Notes: generated by a model from the sequence alone, not told the origin. A stretch of DNA of 55,576 nt from Bdellovibrionales bacterium (GCA_016786465.1 JAEUWC010000022.1:1-55576); one strand, 5' to 3'; shown: positions 16,332 to 25,956, numbered from the stretch's first letter. Made by a program: numbers and translations.

Positions 16332-17402
16332 TCAAATCGGCTTGACGGAAAATGGCGCTGTTTTCCACCGAACTTGACGGTTCTTTCGAAAAGCCCGTTC
16401 TTCGGCCTGGGAAAGCCGAAGCGCCCGAAGCGGAATTTCAGTCAAAAAGGGTAGGGAGCGTTTCAGTTCGGCGCCTGGATCTGCCCGATTGGAAAGCCAG
16501 TTCAAATAGGTTTCAGGCAATGGCTTTCCGCCCCCTGCCAGGGATCCGTCGGCCAATCGAGAAGCGCGGTCCTTGAACTGGACTTGAAGCGGGCCAAAGG
16601 AGGTCACTTTCCCTGCCATGAGCCCCGCAGCCGGCGTGCAGTCCGATACAAAGCAGGTCCCCTTTGGACAGCTTTGGATCAGCCAATCCACCGTTGCCGG
16701 ATGCAGGTGAATTCCATCGGGGATGACTTCTAAATACAATTCGCTTGCGTCTTTTGGTGCTGCCGCCAGCGCGGCACCCAATATTCCAGGGTCACGGTGG
16801 TGAAAAGCCATCGCATTGAAGGCATGGGTGACGGCTGAAAATCCGTCGGCGAATGCTTGGGCTGCGACTTCAAAACTGGCTTGGGAATGTCCGGCTGAAA
16901 GAACGACGCGATTTTTTTTTGCCCATTGGGTCAAATGCTTTCGGTCAGCCATCGAAAGAATTTCCGGAGCAATCGTCAAAATTTTCAAAGTCTTCTGGCT
17001 TAAGTTCCAAAGTTCTAAAACTTCAGACATCGAAAACGCGCGAATCGAATTTTCCGGATGTGCACCGCGGGCCTTCGGACTTAAATACGGGCCTTCAAGA
17101 TGGATCCCTAAAGGAATGGCGCCAGGAAATTTTCCCCGTCGAATCCATTTCCCCAAATTTTCGACGGCCCGTTTCACAGATGAAAAATCTGCGGTCAATG
17201 TGGTCGCGACAAATCCTCCTAGACCTGCATCCCAAAGTTTCTTTGAAAGCAAGTCCAGGTGCGCTTCGTCGGCAGTCATCAAATCGATTTCAAATGCGCC
17301 GTGAAAATGCAGATCGATCGGAGCAATCGAAGTGATTTCGCGAGAGCGAGTTATTCGACTTGGACTCGATTTCAACTTGACGGGGGATCTTTGGCGTGAC
17401 AC
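16332..17402 (-). CDS. nagA: N-acetylglucosamine-6-phosphate deacetylase-like amidohydrolase
   Basis: NagA removes the acetyl group from GlcNAc-6-phosphate in amino-sugar and peptidoglycan recycling. Metal and catalytic motifs are present: DLHFHG at the start, HLEGPYLSPKARGAH, SAGHSQA, THAFNAM and the catalytic Asp in FVSDCTPAAGL. The protein lacks the roughly 50-residue N-terminal beta-sandwich strand region of standard NagA. Sequence upstream in the open frame reads as low-quality and overlaps the divergent gene. The start is uncertain: GTG at 17402 (356 residues) is chosen because TACGCT lies 6 bases before it, and TTG at 17375 is an alternative. No other nag genes are adjacent. Confidence 0.8.
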   Translation of the reverse strand: MSRQRSPVKLKSSPSRITRSREITSIAPIDLHFHGAFEIDLMTADEAHLDLLSKKLWDAGLGGFVATTLTADFSSVKRAVENLGKWIRRGKFPGAIPLGIHLEGPYLSPKARGAHPENSIRAFSMSEVLELWNLSQKTLKILTIAPEILSMADRKHLTQWAKKNRVVLSAGHSQASFEVAAQAFADGFSAVTHAFNAMAFHHRDPGILGAALAAAPKDASELYLEVIPDGIHLHPATVDWLIQSCPKGTCFVSDCTPAAGLMAGKVTSFGPLQVQFKDRASRLADGSLAGGGKPLPETYLNWLSNRADPGAELKRSLPFLTEIPLRALRLSQAEERAFRKNRQVRWKTAPFSVKPI

Positions 17403-17454
17403 TTGGCAAGCGTACCACAAAAACGCATTGCTCAATACTCGGGGACCCGACCAG

Positions 17455-18231
17455 ATGGCAAAAAGCAAGAAGTCGAAGGCAAAAGCGCAGTCCAACAAGC
17501 AGTCCAAATCTTTTGCCAAGGCAAAAAAAGTCGGAAGTAAGCCGGTCGCAAAAGCGCTTCAGACCCAAGCCAAGGCCCCAAAATCCGTTTCGAAAAAAGA
17601 AAAGAAAGTGGTCGCAAAACCTAGCAAAACTGCAGGAAAACAGGCGGTTTTGAAATCTCAAGCGGTCAAAGCGGCACCAAAAGCAATTGCCGTTCATGCG
17701 GTGCAAACCGCAAGCGCCCCGGCGGCTGCTTCAGTGAAAACAGCTGCGGCTGCGCCGATCGCTAAAGCAAAGCCAGGACGTCGTGGACGTTCGGCGACAA
17801 AAAAATCAAATGGTTATGGCGGCGTGATCTTGAAGCCTTTGGCTTTCAAAGTCGGCCCAAATGGCGAAATTATTTATCCAACCGATGAAGGCAACTGCCG
17901 CGAAATGGCTTGCGACGGCGCATCGACAACGGCCGGCTACTGCCGCATGCACTACATCAAGAATTGGAAGAAAATTAAGCAGAAGGAACAAATCCTTCGC
18001 GAAGGAAAACTGGAAGGCTTCATTGCGGAATTGGTCGCAAAATATCCAGATAAGTATCTTGAAGCGATTCGCAATGACTTGGCTGTCGATCGCGAATTCT
18101 TGAAAGTGGTCGCGGATCTTGAATTGGATGAATCAGCGTCGGAAGATTTTGAAAGCGCGGATTCGGAAAATGCTGACGAAAGTTTGGATCACCTGAAGCG
18201 CGAATTTGAAGACGAAGTCGAAGCGTTCTAA
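17455..18231 (+). CDS. Lys/Ala-rich basic protein with a Cys/His cluster
   Basis: This 258-residue protein has three parts. Residues 1-118 are Lys/Ala/Ser/Val-rich and resemble histone H1-like or other nucleic-acid-binding tails (repeated KAK and AKP). Residues 120-180 hold a compact domain with Cys148, Cys153, Cys163 and His166 in NCREMACDG...GYCRMHYIKNWKK, a likely zinc site followed by basic residues. The C-terminus (225-258) is strongly acidic. It is probably a nucleic-acid-associated protein, but the precise role is unknown. The ATG at 17455 has CGGGGA about 12 bases upstream; the frame is open further up to 17332 but that part overlaps nagA. The stop overlaps the convergent TetR gene by 4 bases. 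Confidence 0.8.
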   Translation: MAKSKKSKAKAQSNKQSKSFAKAKKVGSKPVAKALQTQAKAPKSVSKKEKKVVAKPSKTAGKQAVLKSQAVKAAPKAIAVHAVQTASAPAAASVKTAAAAPIAKAKPGRRGRSATKKSNGYGGVILKPLAFKVGPNGEIIYPTDEGNCREMACDGASTTAGYCRMHYIKNWKKIKQKEQILREGKLEGFIAELVAKYPDKYLEAIRNDLAVDREFLKVVADLELDESASEDFESADSENADESLDHLKREFEDEVEAF

Positions 18232-18881
18232 GGCTTCTCTTTTGTTTCGCTTTGAAAGAAAAAACGCTCCATCAGGCCCGCGATTTCAATGATCGCGTCG
18301 TCCAGTTCCTGGGTTCCAATGGGTGTCGATTCCAAGACTTGAAAGGTGCCGCGTGCGGCTTTCAGTCCCACGCGGATGGCGACGTCAAGATTCCGATCGG
18401 CAGGGAAGCCTCCGGTGCGAAGGACTTGAGCCTTGAGTATTTCTGCCAGCCGTTGATCCAGTTCATTGAAGCGTTCCGCGGCATAGGATCTGGGAAGCTG
18501 CATAAATAGCGCACGGTTCAACAGTGAATATTCCGGATCCAATTGCAGCCATTCGGCGACCCTTCGAAAACAGCGAATCATGCTTTGGCGTCGCGTTTCG
18601 TTTGCAGGCGCTTCGTTCATGATCGTGCGGATTTTCTGGGTGCGGTCTTCGATGTGTCGATCGATCAAAGCGCGAATGATCTGATCTTTGCTAGAAAAGT
18701 ACTGGTAGATCGTTCCGACCGAAACGCCGGACCTTTCAGCAAGAAGGTTGGTGTTGAAATTTTCTAAGCCATCTTTGGCCAAGGTTTCGGCAGCGGCTTT
18801 TAGGATTTGTTGAACCGTTGTTTTGGAGCGTTGCTGCTTGGGTTGCTTGTGGGGTAATGTCGAAGTGGGCTCAACGTTCAT
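18228..18881 (-). CDS. TetR-family transcriptional regulator
   Basis: This 217-residue regulator has the TetR DNA-binding domain at about 18-75: QRSKTTVQQILKAAAETL, then the helix-turn-helix LLAERSGVSVGTIYQYFSSKDQII. The C-terminal half is a ligand and dimer domain of unknown specificity. It is divergent from a sterol-desaturase-family gene whose start is only 32 bases away, which suggests it controls that gene and itself. The C-terminus overlaps the preceding convergent gene by 4 bases. Confidence 0.9.
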   Translation of the reverse strand: MNVEPTSTLPHKQPKQQRSKTTVQQILKAAAETLAKDGLENFNTNLLAERSGVSVGTIYQYFSSKDQIIRALIDRHIEDRTQKIRTIMNEAPANETRRQSMIRCFRRVAEWLQLDPEYSLLNRALFMQLPRSYAAERFNELDQRLAEILKAQVLRTGGFPADRNLDVAIRVGLKAARGTFQVLESTPIGTQELDDAIIEIAGLMERFFFQSETKEKP

Positions 18882-18890
18882 GCTGCACTC

Positions 18891-18920
18891 TGTCTAATTC
18901 AAAAAGGTCTGATATGCCAG
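18891..18920 (-). promoter_or_regulatory. Putative promoter of the TetR gene
   Basis: On the minus strand CTGGCA (18920-18915), 18 bases and TAGACA (18896-18891) lie 9 bases before the ATG at 18881. The -35 box falls inside the first codons of the divergent desaturase gene. No Shine-Dalgarno is visible for the TetR start. Confidence 0.35.
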
Positions 18921-19708
18921 CTACCTTAGTCATTTCAGGACCCCTTCTTTCGGTCTTGGCCTTCGCCTGGGCAGGACACCTGTTTCGGTACTTTGTCATG
19001 GCCGGGACAACCGATTTGGTTTTCTACCGGCTTTTACCTGAATGGATTCAAAAGGGACGTAGGATCGGCTCTCGGCGCGCTTCTTGGGCGGATTTCAAAA
19101 GGGAAGCCCTGTATTCGATCCAGACCACCGCAATTTTTGCGGTGATTGCTGTCTTCGTGGTTTGGGGGTCGCGCCAGGGCTTCATGAAGCTTTACACGGA
19201 CTTCGATAGCCGGGGTGCGGGATACTTTTGGGCCAGCCTGGCGGGGATCTTCGTTTTTCACGATTTCTTCTTTTATTGGATTCACCGGCTGATGCACGTG
19301 CCTGGGGTCTATGAACGGGTGCACTTGGTCCACCATAAAAGCGTTTCACCCACGCCCTGGACGTCGTTTTCATTTCATCCCTTAGAATCGCTATTGGAAT
19401 CCCTACCCGTGGTTGTTTACCTGGCCGTAGTGCCCATGCACGCCAAGGCGCTGCTTCTATTTCAGTTTTTATCCATGGCAGCCAATATTTACGCGCACTT
19501 CGGCCAAGAATGGACCCCGCCCTGGCTAGAAAGGGTCTTTCCATTCCGCTACGTGCTACGGTCCATCGACCACCATTACCACCACGACCGTTTCACCGGG
19601 AACTATGGGTTTTACTTTCGGATATGGGATCGAATTTGGGGAACCTATGTTCAACCGGAAAAGGCAGGGCTTAATGCAAAAGCCCGGGTTTCTTCTTCTT
19701 CTTTTTAG
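18914..19708 (+). CDS. Sterol desaturase / fatty acid hydroxylase family protein
   Basis: This 264-residue membrane protein has the di-iron histidine boxes of the family: HDFFFYWIHRLMH, HLVHH and HHYHHD, plus a final FRIWDRIWGTY. Hydrophobic segments at about 4-30, 70-90, 105-125 and 160-190 indicate several membrane helices. The enzyme would use oxygen to hydroxylate or desaturate a lipid; the substrate is unknown. AAAGGTC lies 7 bases before the ATG. Divergence from a TetR regulator suggests inducible expression. Its last 38 bases overlap the convergent gene. Confidence 0.85.
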   Translation: MPATLVISGPLLSVLAFAWAGHLFRYFVMAGTTDLVFYRLLPEWIQKGRRIGSRRASWADFKREALYSIQTTAIFAVIAVFVVWGSRQGFMKLYTDFDSRGAGYFWASLAGIFVFHDFFFYWIHRLMHVPGVYERVHLVHHKSVSPTPWTSFSFHPLESLLESLPVVVYLAVVPMHAKALLLFQFLSMAANIYAHFGQEWTPPWLERVFPFRYVLRSIDHHYHHDRFTGNYGFYFRIWDRIWGTYVQPEKAGLNAKARVSSSSF

Positions 19709-20330
19709 GCGCGTCGTCTTCCTCGGCCGTTTCCTTTTTTGGGCCGGTCACGAATAGGGCCTTGGTTTCTTCTTCCTGTTCGTCTTCCCACTGCTTTAAG
19801 TTGGGGTCGTTTTTCTTCAGCCAGTCGTCGGCCATATTGTCCAGTTCAGGATTGCTCTTATCCAGCTTGATATAGACCTTGAATCGCTCGATTTCCAAAA
19901 GGGTCCATTCAAAGGGCACTTCTTCCAATGCGGCCAAGGATTCTTCAGCCAAAGCTTCGATTTGTTGGTCGGAACTTTGAATCAATAGGTGCTGCATGAC
20001 CCCGCCCAGCGCGTCCACGCAAGCAGATAGGCATTCTTCTGCTTTAGGTGAACTGGCCTTGGGGTCAAAGTCGATGCTGGCAAATGCCGTCGTTGCAGCC
20101 AGTTCGTTGGGATGCGTGATGCTCATCGATAGGACGATCTCGTTGTGGAAAATTTCTCCGCAAGCGACGAATTTCGATCCCTTCTTCACTTGGTCTAGAC
20201 GTTTCAGACCCGAGCTAAAGTTATTGGTGAAGACTTCTGTCACCATTTTCAAATAGGTGACGGGAACCCCGGCAGACTTTCCTTGCGATCGATTTCGGCT
20301 GGCCTTTGCGTTTCCGTAACGGCTTTCCAT
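19671..20330 (-). CDS. Uncharacterised protein with Lys-rich tail
   Basis: This 219-residue protein is not recognised. The body (22-170) looks globular and contains a beta-rich segment (GSKFVACGEIFHNEIVLSMSITHP) followed by helices. The C-terminal 35 residues are acidic then basic (EEDDAPKKKKKKPG) and look disordered. There is no signal peptide. It starts 1 base after the htrA-like gene, so it is probably co-transcribed with it. Function unknown. Confidence 0.7.
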   Translation of the reverse strand: MESRYGNAKASRNRSQGKSAGVPVTYLKMVTEVFTNNFSSGLKRLDQVKKGSKFVACGEIFHNEIVLSMSITHPNELAATTAFASIDFDPKASSPKAEECLSACVDALGGVMQHLLIQSSDQQIEALAEESLAALEEVPFEWTLLEIERFKVYIKLDKSNPELDNMADDWLKKNDPNLKQWEDEQEEETKALFVTGPKKETAEEDDAPKKKKKKPGLLH

Positions 20331-20331
20331 T

Positions 20332-21435
20332 TTAGATGATTCCTTTAGGCAGGTTGTCTAGACGCGGAAGTTCTTCAAACTTCACGTTCAATTCAATGCT
20401 TCGGTTGCCACGCTTGATCTTCAGCTTGGCTGATTCATTGGGTTTTCGCGAAGCCAATGCGCGTTCAAGTTCGTCGGGGTTTCCAACTGCCGTTTGGTCC
20501 ATTCCGACAATGATGTCGCCTTGTTTGATGCCCGCTTCAACTGCAGGCGCGCCGCGAACCAAGTTGTAAACCAAAACGCCCTTGTCCACGGGAATTCGAT
20601 AGTGGCGAACCAACCCAGGTGAAAGTTCGCGAGCCAAAACGCCCAGCCAAGGGCGAGGCACGCGACCATAGCGTTTCAGATCTGGGATGACTTGGGTTGC
20701 AGAAATCGAAGGGATCGCAAATCCCAAACCACCGCTTTGTCCCACGCGAGAATAAATAACGGTGTTGATGCCGATGACTTCTCCTTTCAAATTGAAAAGA
20801 GGCCCACCCGAGTTCCCTGGGTTAATCGAAGCATCCGTTTGAAGGAAGTTGTCAAATGGACCAACGCCGATGGTCCGGTTTTTTGCGCTGATGATTCCCA
20901 TCGTGACCGTGTGGCCCAGTCCCATGGGGTTGCCGACGGCGAAAACGGATTCCGCAATTCGAACTGAATTCGAGTCACCAAAAGTCGAGGGCACCAAGTT
21001 CGCTGGGACTTTTCTGTCTTTGTCACGGATCTGCAAAATCGCCAGATCCAGTTTCTGATCTTTTCCGACGATCTTGGCCGCAAATTCGCGCTTGTCGTTC
21101 AAGGTGACCATGACTTCGGTGGCGTGTTCAACGACGTGGGCATTGGTCATCACAAACCCATCTTTGTCCAAGATGAACCCAGTGCCCAAAGACGTTTGGG
21201 GATATTCCTGCGGTACGCCCCAGAACTGAAAGAATTCTTCCATTCCAAAGACGCGCACATCGGTTACGGTCGTTGAACTGATGTTGACCACAGAAGGCAG
21301 GATTTTTTCGACCAGATCCGGAAGGGCGTTATTGGGAAGAGGGGATGCCTGACCGGGAAGGGAAGCAAGGGTCAAAAAAGCCAAAAAGGCCGACGAAGCT
21401 GCGAGCTTTTGAATGCGTGACATGCCCGAAGTCAT
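20332..21435 (-). CDS. Trypsin-like serine protease of the HtrA/DegP family
   Basis: This 367-residue periplasmic protease has a signal peptide (KLAASSAFLAFLTLASLPGQA), a catalytic domain with His in TNAHVVE, Asp in KLDLAIL and Ser in GNSGGPLF, then a single PDZ domain (about 255-345, GVLVYNLVRGAPAVEAGIKQGDII). One PDZ makes it DegS-like in layout, but it has no clear membrane anchor and is likely soluble. It would take part in envelope protein quality control. The ATG at 21435 has GGGAAGGG just upstream; a TTG 24 bases earlier is less likely. It is followed directly by the unknown gene. Confidence 0.92.
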   Translation of the reverse strand: MTSGMSRIQKLAASSAFLAFLTLASLPGQASPLPNNALPDLVEKILPSVVNISSTTVTDVRVFGMEEFFQFWGVPQEYPQTSLGTGFILDKDGFVMTNAHVVEHATEVMVTLNDKREFAAKIVGKDQKLDLAILQIRDKDRKVPANLVPSTFGDSNSVRIAESVFAVGNPMGLGHTVTMGIISAKNRTIGVGPFDNFLQTDASINPGNSGGPLFNLKGEVIGINTVIYSRVGQSGGLGFAIPSISATQVIPDLKRYGRVPRPWLGVLARELSPGLVRHYRIPVDKGVLVYNLVRGAPAVEAGIKQGDIIVGMDQTAVGNPDELERALASRKPNESAKLKIKRGNRSIELNVKFEELPRLDNLPKGII

Positions 21436-21498
21436 AAACCCTTCCCTGCGCCGTGACAAGTCTTGCCATTTCCCTGGCTCGAGGAGTAGACAAAACCC

Positions 21499-22689
21499 AT
21501 GAATAAAAACGGACGCGAGGTTTGGATCGTCGGCGCGGCGCGCACGGCGATTGGAAGTTTTCAGGGCTCACTTTCTACGGTCGCGGCACCCCGTCTTGGG
21601 GCCGTGGCAATCCAAGGCGCGCTGAAGCGCGCAGGACTGAAGCCTGATCAGGTTTCTGAAGTGATCATGGGCAATGTTTTGACCGCGGGCGAAGGACAAG
21701 CGCCTGCCCGGCAGGCAGCCATTTATGCCGAAATTCCAAAGTCGGTTCCTGCCATGACGATCAATAAGGTCTGCGGCAGCGGCATGAAAGCCGTGATGCT
21801 GGGGACCCAATCCATCTTGCTTGGCGATTCTGATGTCGTCGTCGCTGGCGGGATGGAAAACATGACCCAAGTCCCTTACATCATGCCGACAGCGCGCGCG
21901 GGCCTTCGAATGGGAAATGCGCAGATTGTGGACGCGATGATTTCGGATGGACTTTGGGATCCGTACAGCAATCAGCACATGGGAAATTGCGCGGAACTTT
22001 GCGCAAAAGAATACGACTTCACCCGCAAGCTTCAGGACGAATACGCGGTTCGCAGTTTTCAACGGGCGCTGGACGCCCAGAAGGCCGGAAAGTTTAAAGA
22101 AGAAATTGAACCCGTCATGATCGCAGGCAAAAAAGGCGACCTGACTGCGTTTGAAACGGACGAAGGTCCGGCAAAGGTTCAGTTCGACAAGATTCCGAAT
22201 TTGAAGCCCGTTTTTGATAAAGCTGGAAGCATCACGGCGGCCAATGCTTCGACCATCAACGACGGCGCTTCGGCGCTGGTCTTGGTTTCGGCTGAAAAAG
22301 GAAAAGCGCTGGGTCTTAAGCCATTGGCCAAGATCGTTTCTTATGGCGTGAATGCTCAGAAGCCCGAATGGTTTACCACTGCGCCCGCTGAAGCCATGCG
22401 CCGAGCAGCGAAAGCTGCGGGTTGGGAAATGGATTCGATCGACCTTTTTGAAGTGAACGAAGCGTTTGCCGTGGTCGCGATGGCTGCCGCAAAAGACCTG
22501 AAAATTTCCGAAGACAAGTTGAACGTCTGGGGAGGAGCCATTTCGCTAGGTCACCCCATTGGTTCAAGCGGTTCAAGAATCTTGGTCACGCTTCTTTCGG
22601 CACTGAAAGACCGCGGATTAAAGCGCGGAATGGCCGGCATTTGCATCGGCGGCGGCGAAGCCACTGCAATTTGCATCGAGCGCGTCTAG
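21499..22689 (+). CDS. Acetyl-CoA C-acetyltransferase (thiolase)
   Basis: This 396-residue thiolase either cleaves acetoacetyl-CoA or condenses two acetyl-CoA. The nucleophilic Cys is in INKVCGSGMKAV, the catalytic His in SLGHPIGSSGSR and the second Cys in GICIGGGEA. GGMENMTQ is also present. GAGGAG lies 12 bases upstream of the ATG. With the two CoA-transferase subunits downstream it forms an acetoacetate/3-oxoacid utilisation module. atoB or thlA would be suitable names, but orthology cannot be settled by eye. Confidence 0.93.
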   Translation: MNKNGREVWIVGAARTAIGSFQGSLSTVAAPRLGAVAIQGALKRAGLKPDQVSEVIMGNVLTAGEGQAPARQAAIYAEIPKSVPAMTINKVCGSGMKAVMLGTQSILLGDSDVVVAGGMENMTQVPYIMPTARAGLRMGNAQIVDAMISDGLWDPYSNQHMGNCAELCAKEYDFTRKLQDEYAVRSFQRALDAQKAGKFKEEIEPVMIAGKKGDLTAFETDEGPAKVQFDKIPNLKPVFDKAGSITAANASTINDGASALVLVSAEKGKALGLKPLAKIVSYGVNAQKPEWFTTAPAEAMRRAAKAAGWEMDSIDLFEVNEAFAVVAMAAAKDLKISEDKLNVWGGAISLGHPIGSSGSRILVTLLSALKDRGLKRGMAGICIGGGEATAICIERV

Positions 22690-22704
22690 GTAGAACAGTG
22701 AGCA

Positions 22705-22753
22705 GGGCAGGTGATACCCGCCCAAGAAATCGAGGCCCAAAAGGGCCGGAGGA
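22705..22753 (+). promoter_or_regulatory. Two hairpins directly upstream of the scoA ribosome-binding site
   Basis: GGGC...GCCC (22705-22708 with 22720-22723) plus inner GGT/ACC form one stem with one mismatch. GGCCC (22734-22738) and GGGCC (22743-22747) form a perfect stem with an AAAA loop. The Shine-Dalgarno GGAGGA (22748-22753) abuts the second stem. They may affect mRNA stability or translation between thiolase and scoA. Confidence 0.4.
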
Positions 22754-22756
22754 CCG

Positions 22757-23461
22757 ATGGGTTTCAACAAGATTGTTTCCGGCGCAGATGAAGCGGTGAA
22801 GGACATTCCGAATGGCGCGACTTTGGCGCTAGGCGGATTTGGTCTTTGCGGAATTCCTGAAAACACGATCGCTGCCCTGGTTCGACTGGGCGTGAAAGGT
22901 TTGACCTGCATTTCGAACAACGCAGGTGTCGATGGATTTGGAATCGGACTGATGCTGGAAAAGCGCCAGGTAAAAAAAATGATTTCAAGCTATGTGGGCG
23001 AAAACAAACTTTTCGAGCAGCTCCTTCTTTCGGGTGAACTTGAAGTCGAACTGACGCCCCAAGGAACTTTGGCCGAAAAGCTTCGCGCAGGTGGTGCGGG
23101 AATTCCTGCGTTCTTCACAGCAACAGGCGTGGGGACCTTGGTGGCCGAAGGAAAAGAAGTTCGCGAATTCGATGGCCGTAAGTATGTGATGGAACGTGCG
23201 CTGAAGGCTGATTTTGCAATCGTGAAAGCCTGGAAAGGCGACGCGATGGGAAACCTGGTTTATCGAAAGACGGCACGCAACTTTAACCCGATGATTGCTA
23301 CGGCTGGAAAAATCACGATCGCCGAAGTCGAAGAAATCGTGCCGGTGGGTTCGATCGGACCTGAAGAAGTCCATACGCCGGGGATTTACGTGAAACGGCT
23401 TTTCTTGGGCAAAAATTACGAAAAGCGCATTGAACGCAAAACCGTCAGGGCGGGGGTCTAA
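22757..23461 (+). CDS. scoA: 3-oxoacid CoA-transferase subunit A
   Basis: This 234-residue subunit binds CoA in the transferase that moves CoA between succinyl-CoA (or another acyl-CoA) and acetoacetate. The glycine-rich [13 protein letters not shown] motif and [12 protein letters not shown] are typical. It pairs with scoB 3 bases downstream, and a GGAGGA Shine-Dalgarno precedes it. Together with the thiolase it can feed acetoacetate into acetyl-CoA. The exact CoA donor (succinyl, acetyl, butyryl) cannot be read from the sequence, so atoD and ctfA are alternative names. Confidence 0.93.
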   Translation: MGFNKIVSGADEAVKDIPNGATLALGGFGLCGIPENTIAALVRLGVKGLTCISNNAGVDGFGIGLMLEKRQVKKMISSYVGENKLFEQLLLSGELEVELTPQGTLAEKLRAGGAGIPAFFTATGVGTLVAEGKEVREFDGRKYVMERALKADFAIVKAWKGDAMGNLVYRKTARNFNPMIATAGKITIAEVEEIVPVGSIGPEEVHTPGIYVKRLFLGKNYEKRIERKTVRAGV

Positions 23462-23464
23462 TCC

Positions 23465-24124
23465 ATGGCACTTTCACGCGAACAGATTGCTCAGCGAATC
23501 GCCCGCGAACTTCGCGACGGCTATTACGTCAACTTAGGCATCGGAATTCCAACCCTGGTGGCGAACTACATTCCCAAAGGGATGGAAGTCGTCCTTCAAA
23601 GTGAAAACGGCATTTTGGGAATGGGACCCTATCCCACCGAAAAGGAAGTCGATGCCGATTTGATCAATGCGGGAAAAGAAACCGTCACCGTCATTCCGGG
23701 TGGGGTGATTTTTTCTTCAGCGGATTCCTTTGCCATGATTCGTGGCGGGCACGTCGATTTGACGGTCTTAGGCGCCATGGAAGTTGACGAAAAGGGAAAC
23801 CTAGCCAACTGGATGATTCCGGGAAAAATGGTCAAAGGAATGGGTGGGGCGATGGACTTAGTCGCCGGGTCACCCAATGTGATTGTGGCCATGCAACATG
23901 TGGCAAAAGACGGATCCAGTAAACTTCTTCCAAAATGCACTTTGCCGCTGACCGGCGAACGATGCGTAAAAAAGATCGTCAGCGAATTGGCCGTGATCGA
24001 CGTGACCAGCGATGGCCTGGTTTTGCGTGAACGTGCGCCGGGGGTGTCGGTTGAAGAAATTAAGAAAGCCACCGCCGCAAAGCTTTTGATTCCAGGCGAT
24101 GTGCCGGAAATGAAATTTTTGTGA
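23465..24124 (+). CDS. scoB: 3-oxoacid CoA-transferase subunit B
   Basis: This 219-residue subunit carries the catalytic glutamate in [14 protein letters not shown]-terminal [28 protein letters not shown] and the later [15 protein letters not shown] match the family. GGGGG lies about 9 bases before its ATG. Its stop overlaps the GTG start of the next gene, so all four genes from the thiolase on are probably one operon. Confidence 0.93.
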   Translation: MALSREQIAQRIARELRDGYYVNLGIGIPTLVANYIPKGMEVVLQSENGILGMGPYPTEKEVDADLINAGKETVTVIPGGVIFSSADSFAMIRGGHVDLTVLGAMEVDEKGNLANWMIPGKMVKGMGGAMDLVAGSPNVIVAMQHVAKDGSSKLLPKCTLPLTGERCVKKIVSELAVIDVTSDGLVLRERAPGVSVEEIKKATAAKLLIPGDVPEMKFL

Positions 24125-25956
24125 TTTCGCGTTTTCGGAATCAGCTTCGAATGGCATTTCTATGGATCGCCGTGGCTTGGGGAACGCTTGCAATAGCGGG
24201 AACCCTGCCCAAAGCGCCCCGCGGTGGTTTTGACGACCAAGCCCAGTCTAAATTTCGCGCGACGGTGGGGATGGCGGGAATGGTTGCGGCGGATGATCAG
24301 CAGTCCGCCGAATTTGGCGCTAAGATTCTGCGTTCCGGTGGAAATGCTGTAGACGCCGCTGTCGCAACAGCATTTGCGATGTCGGTTTCTAGGCCGCACT
24401 ATGCTTCGCTGGGTGGGGGCGGATTTTTCTTAATCTGTTTGGCCGCTTCGAAAGAATGTCATGTTCTGGATTTTCGCGAGCGCGCACCACAGGCTGCGAC
24501 TCGGGACATGTATTCAAAGATCGCAAAAACGAATCCGCATGCGTCGGTCGATGGTGCGCTTGCGATCGGTGTGCCTGGAAACGTGGCCGGGTTGTTAGAA
24601 GCGCAGGCGAAATGGGGCAAGAAGAAGCGCCAAGATGTTTTGTCAGTTCCGATCCGCTGGGCGCGCGAAGGTGTTTTGAATTCTGCCATGACGGAAAACT
24701 GCGCCTGGGATCGTTGGGAAGCATTCAACGATGAATCAAGAAAGATTTGGGGCTGCGGCGATAAACCCTGCCCAGTGGGGCACAAGATCGTTCAAAAGGA
24801 CTTGGCAAAAGTTCTTCAAGCGATTTCAGATCAAGGTCGCAAGGGATTTTACGAAGGTTGGGTCGCGCAGGCGATTTCAGATTCTGTAAAAAAAGCCGGC
24901 GGGATTTTATCGGTTGAAGATCTGAAAAAGTATCAGCCGACGCTGCGTAAACCATTGTCGGTGATGGTTGAAAGCCCGGTTGAAGGAAAGGTCGAAGTTC
25001 TTTCTGTTCCTCCACCCTCGGCGGGCGGAACCGGCGTACTTCAAATGATTTCGTGGATGGATTTGGCCTGGAAGCAAGGGGTGATTTCAAAGGCGCAGGA
25101 CCTGGAAGCTCAGCTTTTTCATGCGCTGGCGCATGCGCTTAAGTTGGCTTTTTCAGATCGCGCCGCACTTTTTGGCGATCCTGATTACACCCCGGACCCG
25201 TCTGCAAAGCTTCTGAATCCAGACTTTTTGAAAGAACGCTGGAAAACATTTGATCCAACAAAGGCAGTTGGTGTGAATCCCAGCCAGGCTGTATCGGGAT
25301 TGACGACCGCTTCGATATCCGGTCGGGGTCTGTTGGGCGATATTTCTGGCGATTATCTCGACGCAGACGTCACGGGTGAAACCACCCATATGTCGGTGAT
25401 CGATGGTGAAGGAAACGCGGTTGCATTTACATTCACGGTGAACGATTTTTTTGGATCGGGATTTACGGCCAAAGGAACCGGCGTTGTTTTGAATAACGAA
25501 ATGGATGATTTCGCTTCAGAACCCGGGAAGCCCAACTTATTTGGCCTGATTGGTTCGGAAGCCAATTCGATCGCGCCCGGAAAGCGGCCGCTCAGTTCAA
25601 TGAGCCCAACCTTGGTGCGTAAGAACGGGGAAGTGATTTTGTCCCTGGGCGCTCAGGGCGGCCCAAGAATCACTTCATCGGTTTTTCAGACTTTGTTTCA
25701 TCGCCTTTACCTGGGGCGTTCGTTGCCGGATTCAGTTCATGCGGCCCGGGTTCACCACCAGTGGAAGCCAGACCAATTGATGTTTGAAGCCCGAGGTTTT
25801 CCAGCGTCGATTCAAGAAAAGTGGAAAACCATGGGCTACACGCTGAAGGAAATCGCGAATGCAGGTAAACAGCACGCGATTGAACGCTTTCCAGAAAGCG
25901 GGCGGGTTTGGGGAGTTTCCGATCTGCGTACCGAAGGGGCTGCAGTCGCGCAATAA
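24121..25956 (+). CDS. ggt: Gamma-glutamyltranspeptidase
   Basis: This 611-residue periplasmic enzyme cleaves gamma-glutamyl bonds, for example in glutathione. A Sec signal peptide ([18 protein letters not shown]) is followed by the large subunit ([29 protein letters not shown]) and the autoprocessing site: the nucleophilic Thr of ETTHMSVID would start the small subunit. LSSMSPTLV and the GGPRI region, which bind the substrate, are present. The GTG at 24121 overlaps the scoB stop; ATG at 24151 is an alternative that keeps the hydrophobic core. It is the last gene of the thiolase operon. Confidence 0.93.
   Translation: MISRFRNQLRMAFLWIAVAWGTLAIAGTLPKAPRGGFDDQAQSKFRATVGMAGMVAADDQQSAEFGAKILRSGGNAVDAAVATAFAMSVSRPHYASLGGGGFFLICLAASKECHVLDFRERAPQAATRDMYSKIAKTNPHASVDGALAIGVPGNVAGLLEAQAKWGKKKRQDVLSVPIRWAREGVLNSAMTENCAWDRWEAFNDESRKIWGCGDKPCPVGHKIVQKDLAKVLQAISDQGRKGFYEGWVAQAISDSVKKAGGILSVEDLKKYQPTLRKPLSVMVESPVEGKVEVLSVPPPSAGGTGVLQMISWMDLAWKQGVISKAQDLEAQLFHALAHALKLAFSDRAALFGDPDYTPDPSAKLLNPDFLKERWKTFDPTKAVGVNPSQAVSGLTTASISGRGLLGDISGDYLDADVTGETTHMSVIDGEGNAVAFTFTVNDFFGSGFTAKGTGVVLNNEMDDFASEPGKPNLFGLIGSEANSIAPGKRPLSSMSPTLVRKNGEVILSLGAQGGPRITSSVFQTLFHRLYLGRSLPDSVHAARVHHQWKPDQLMFEARGFPASIQEKWKTMGYTLKEIANAGKQHAIERFPESGRVWGVSDLRTEGAAVAQ

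Noticed and set aside
17403-17519. Longer form of nagA starting at 17519
   Set aside because: The extra residues are Cys/Phe-rich without family similarity and overlap the divergent basic-protein gene.
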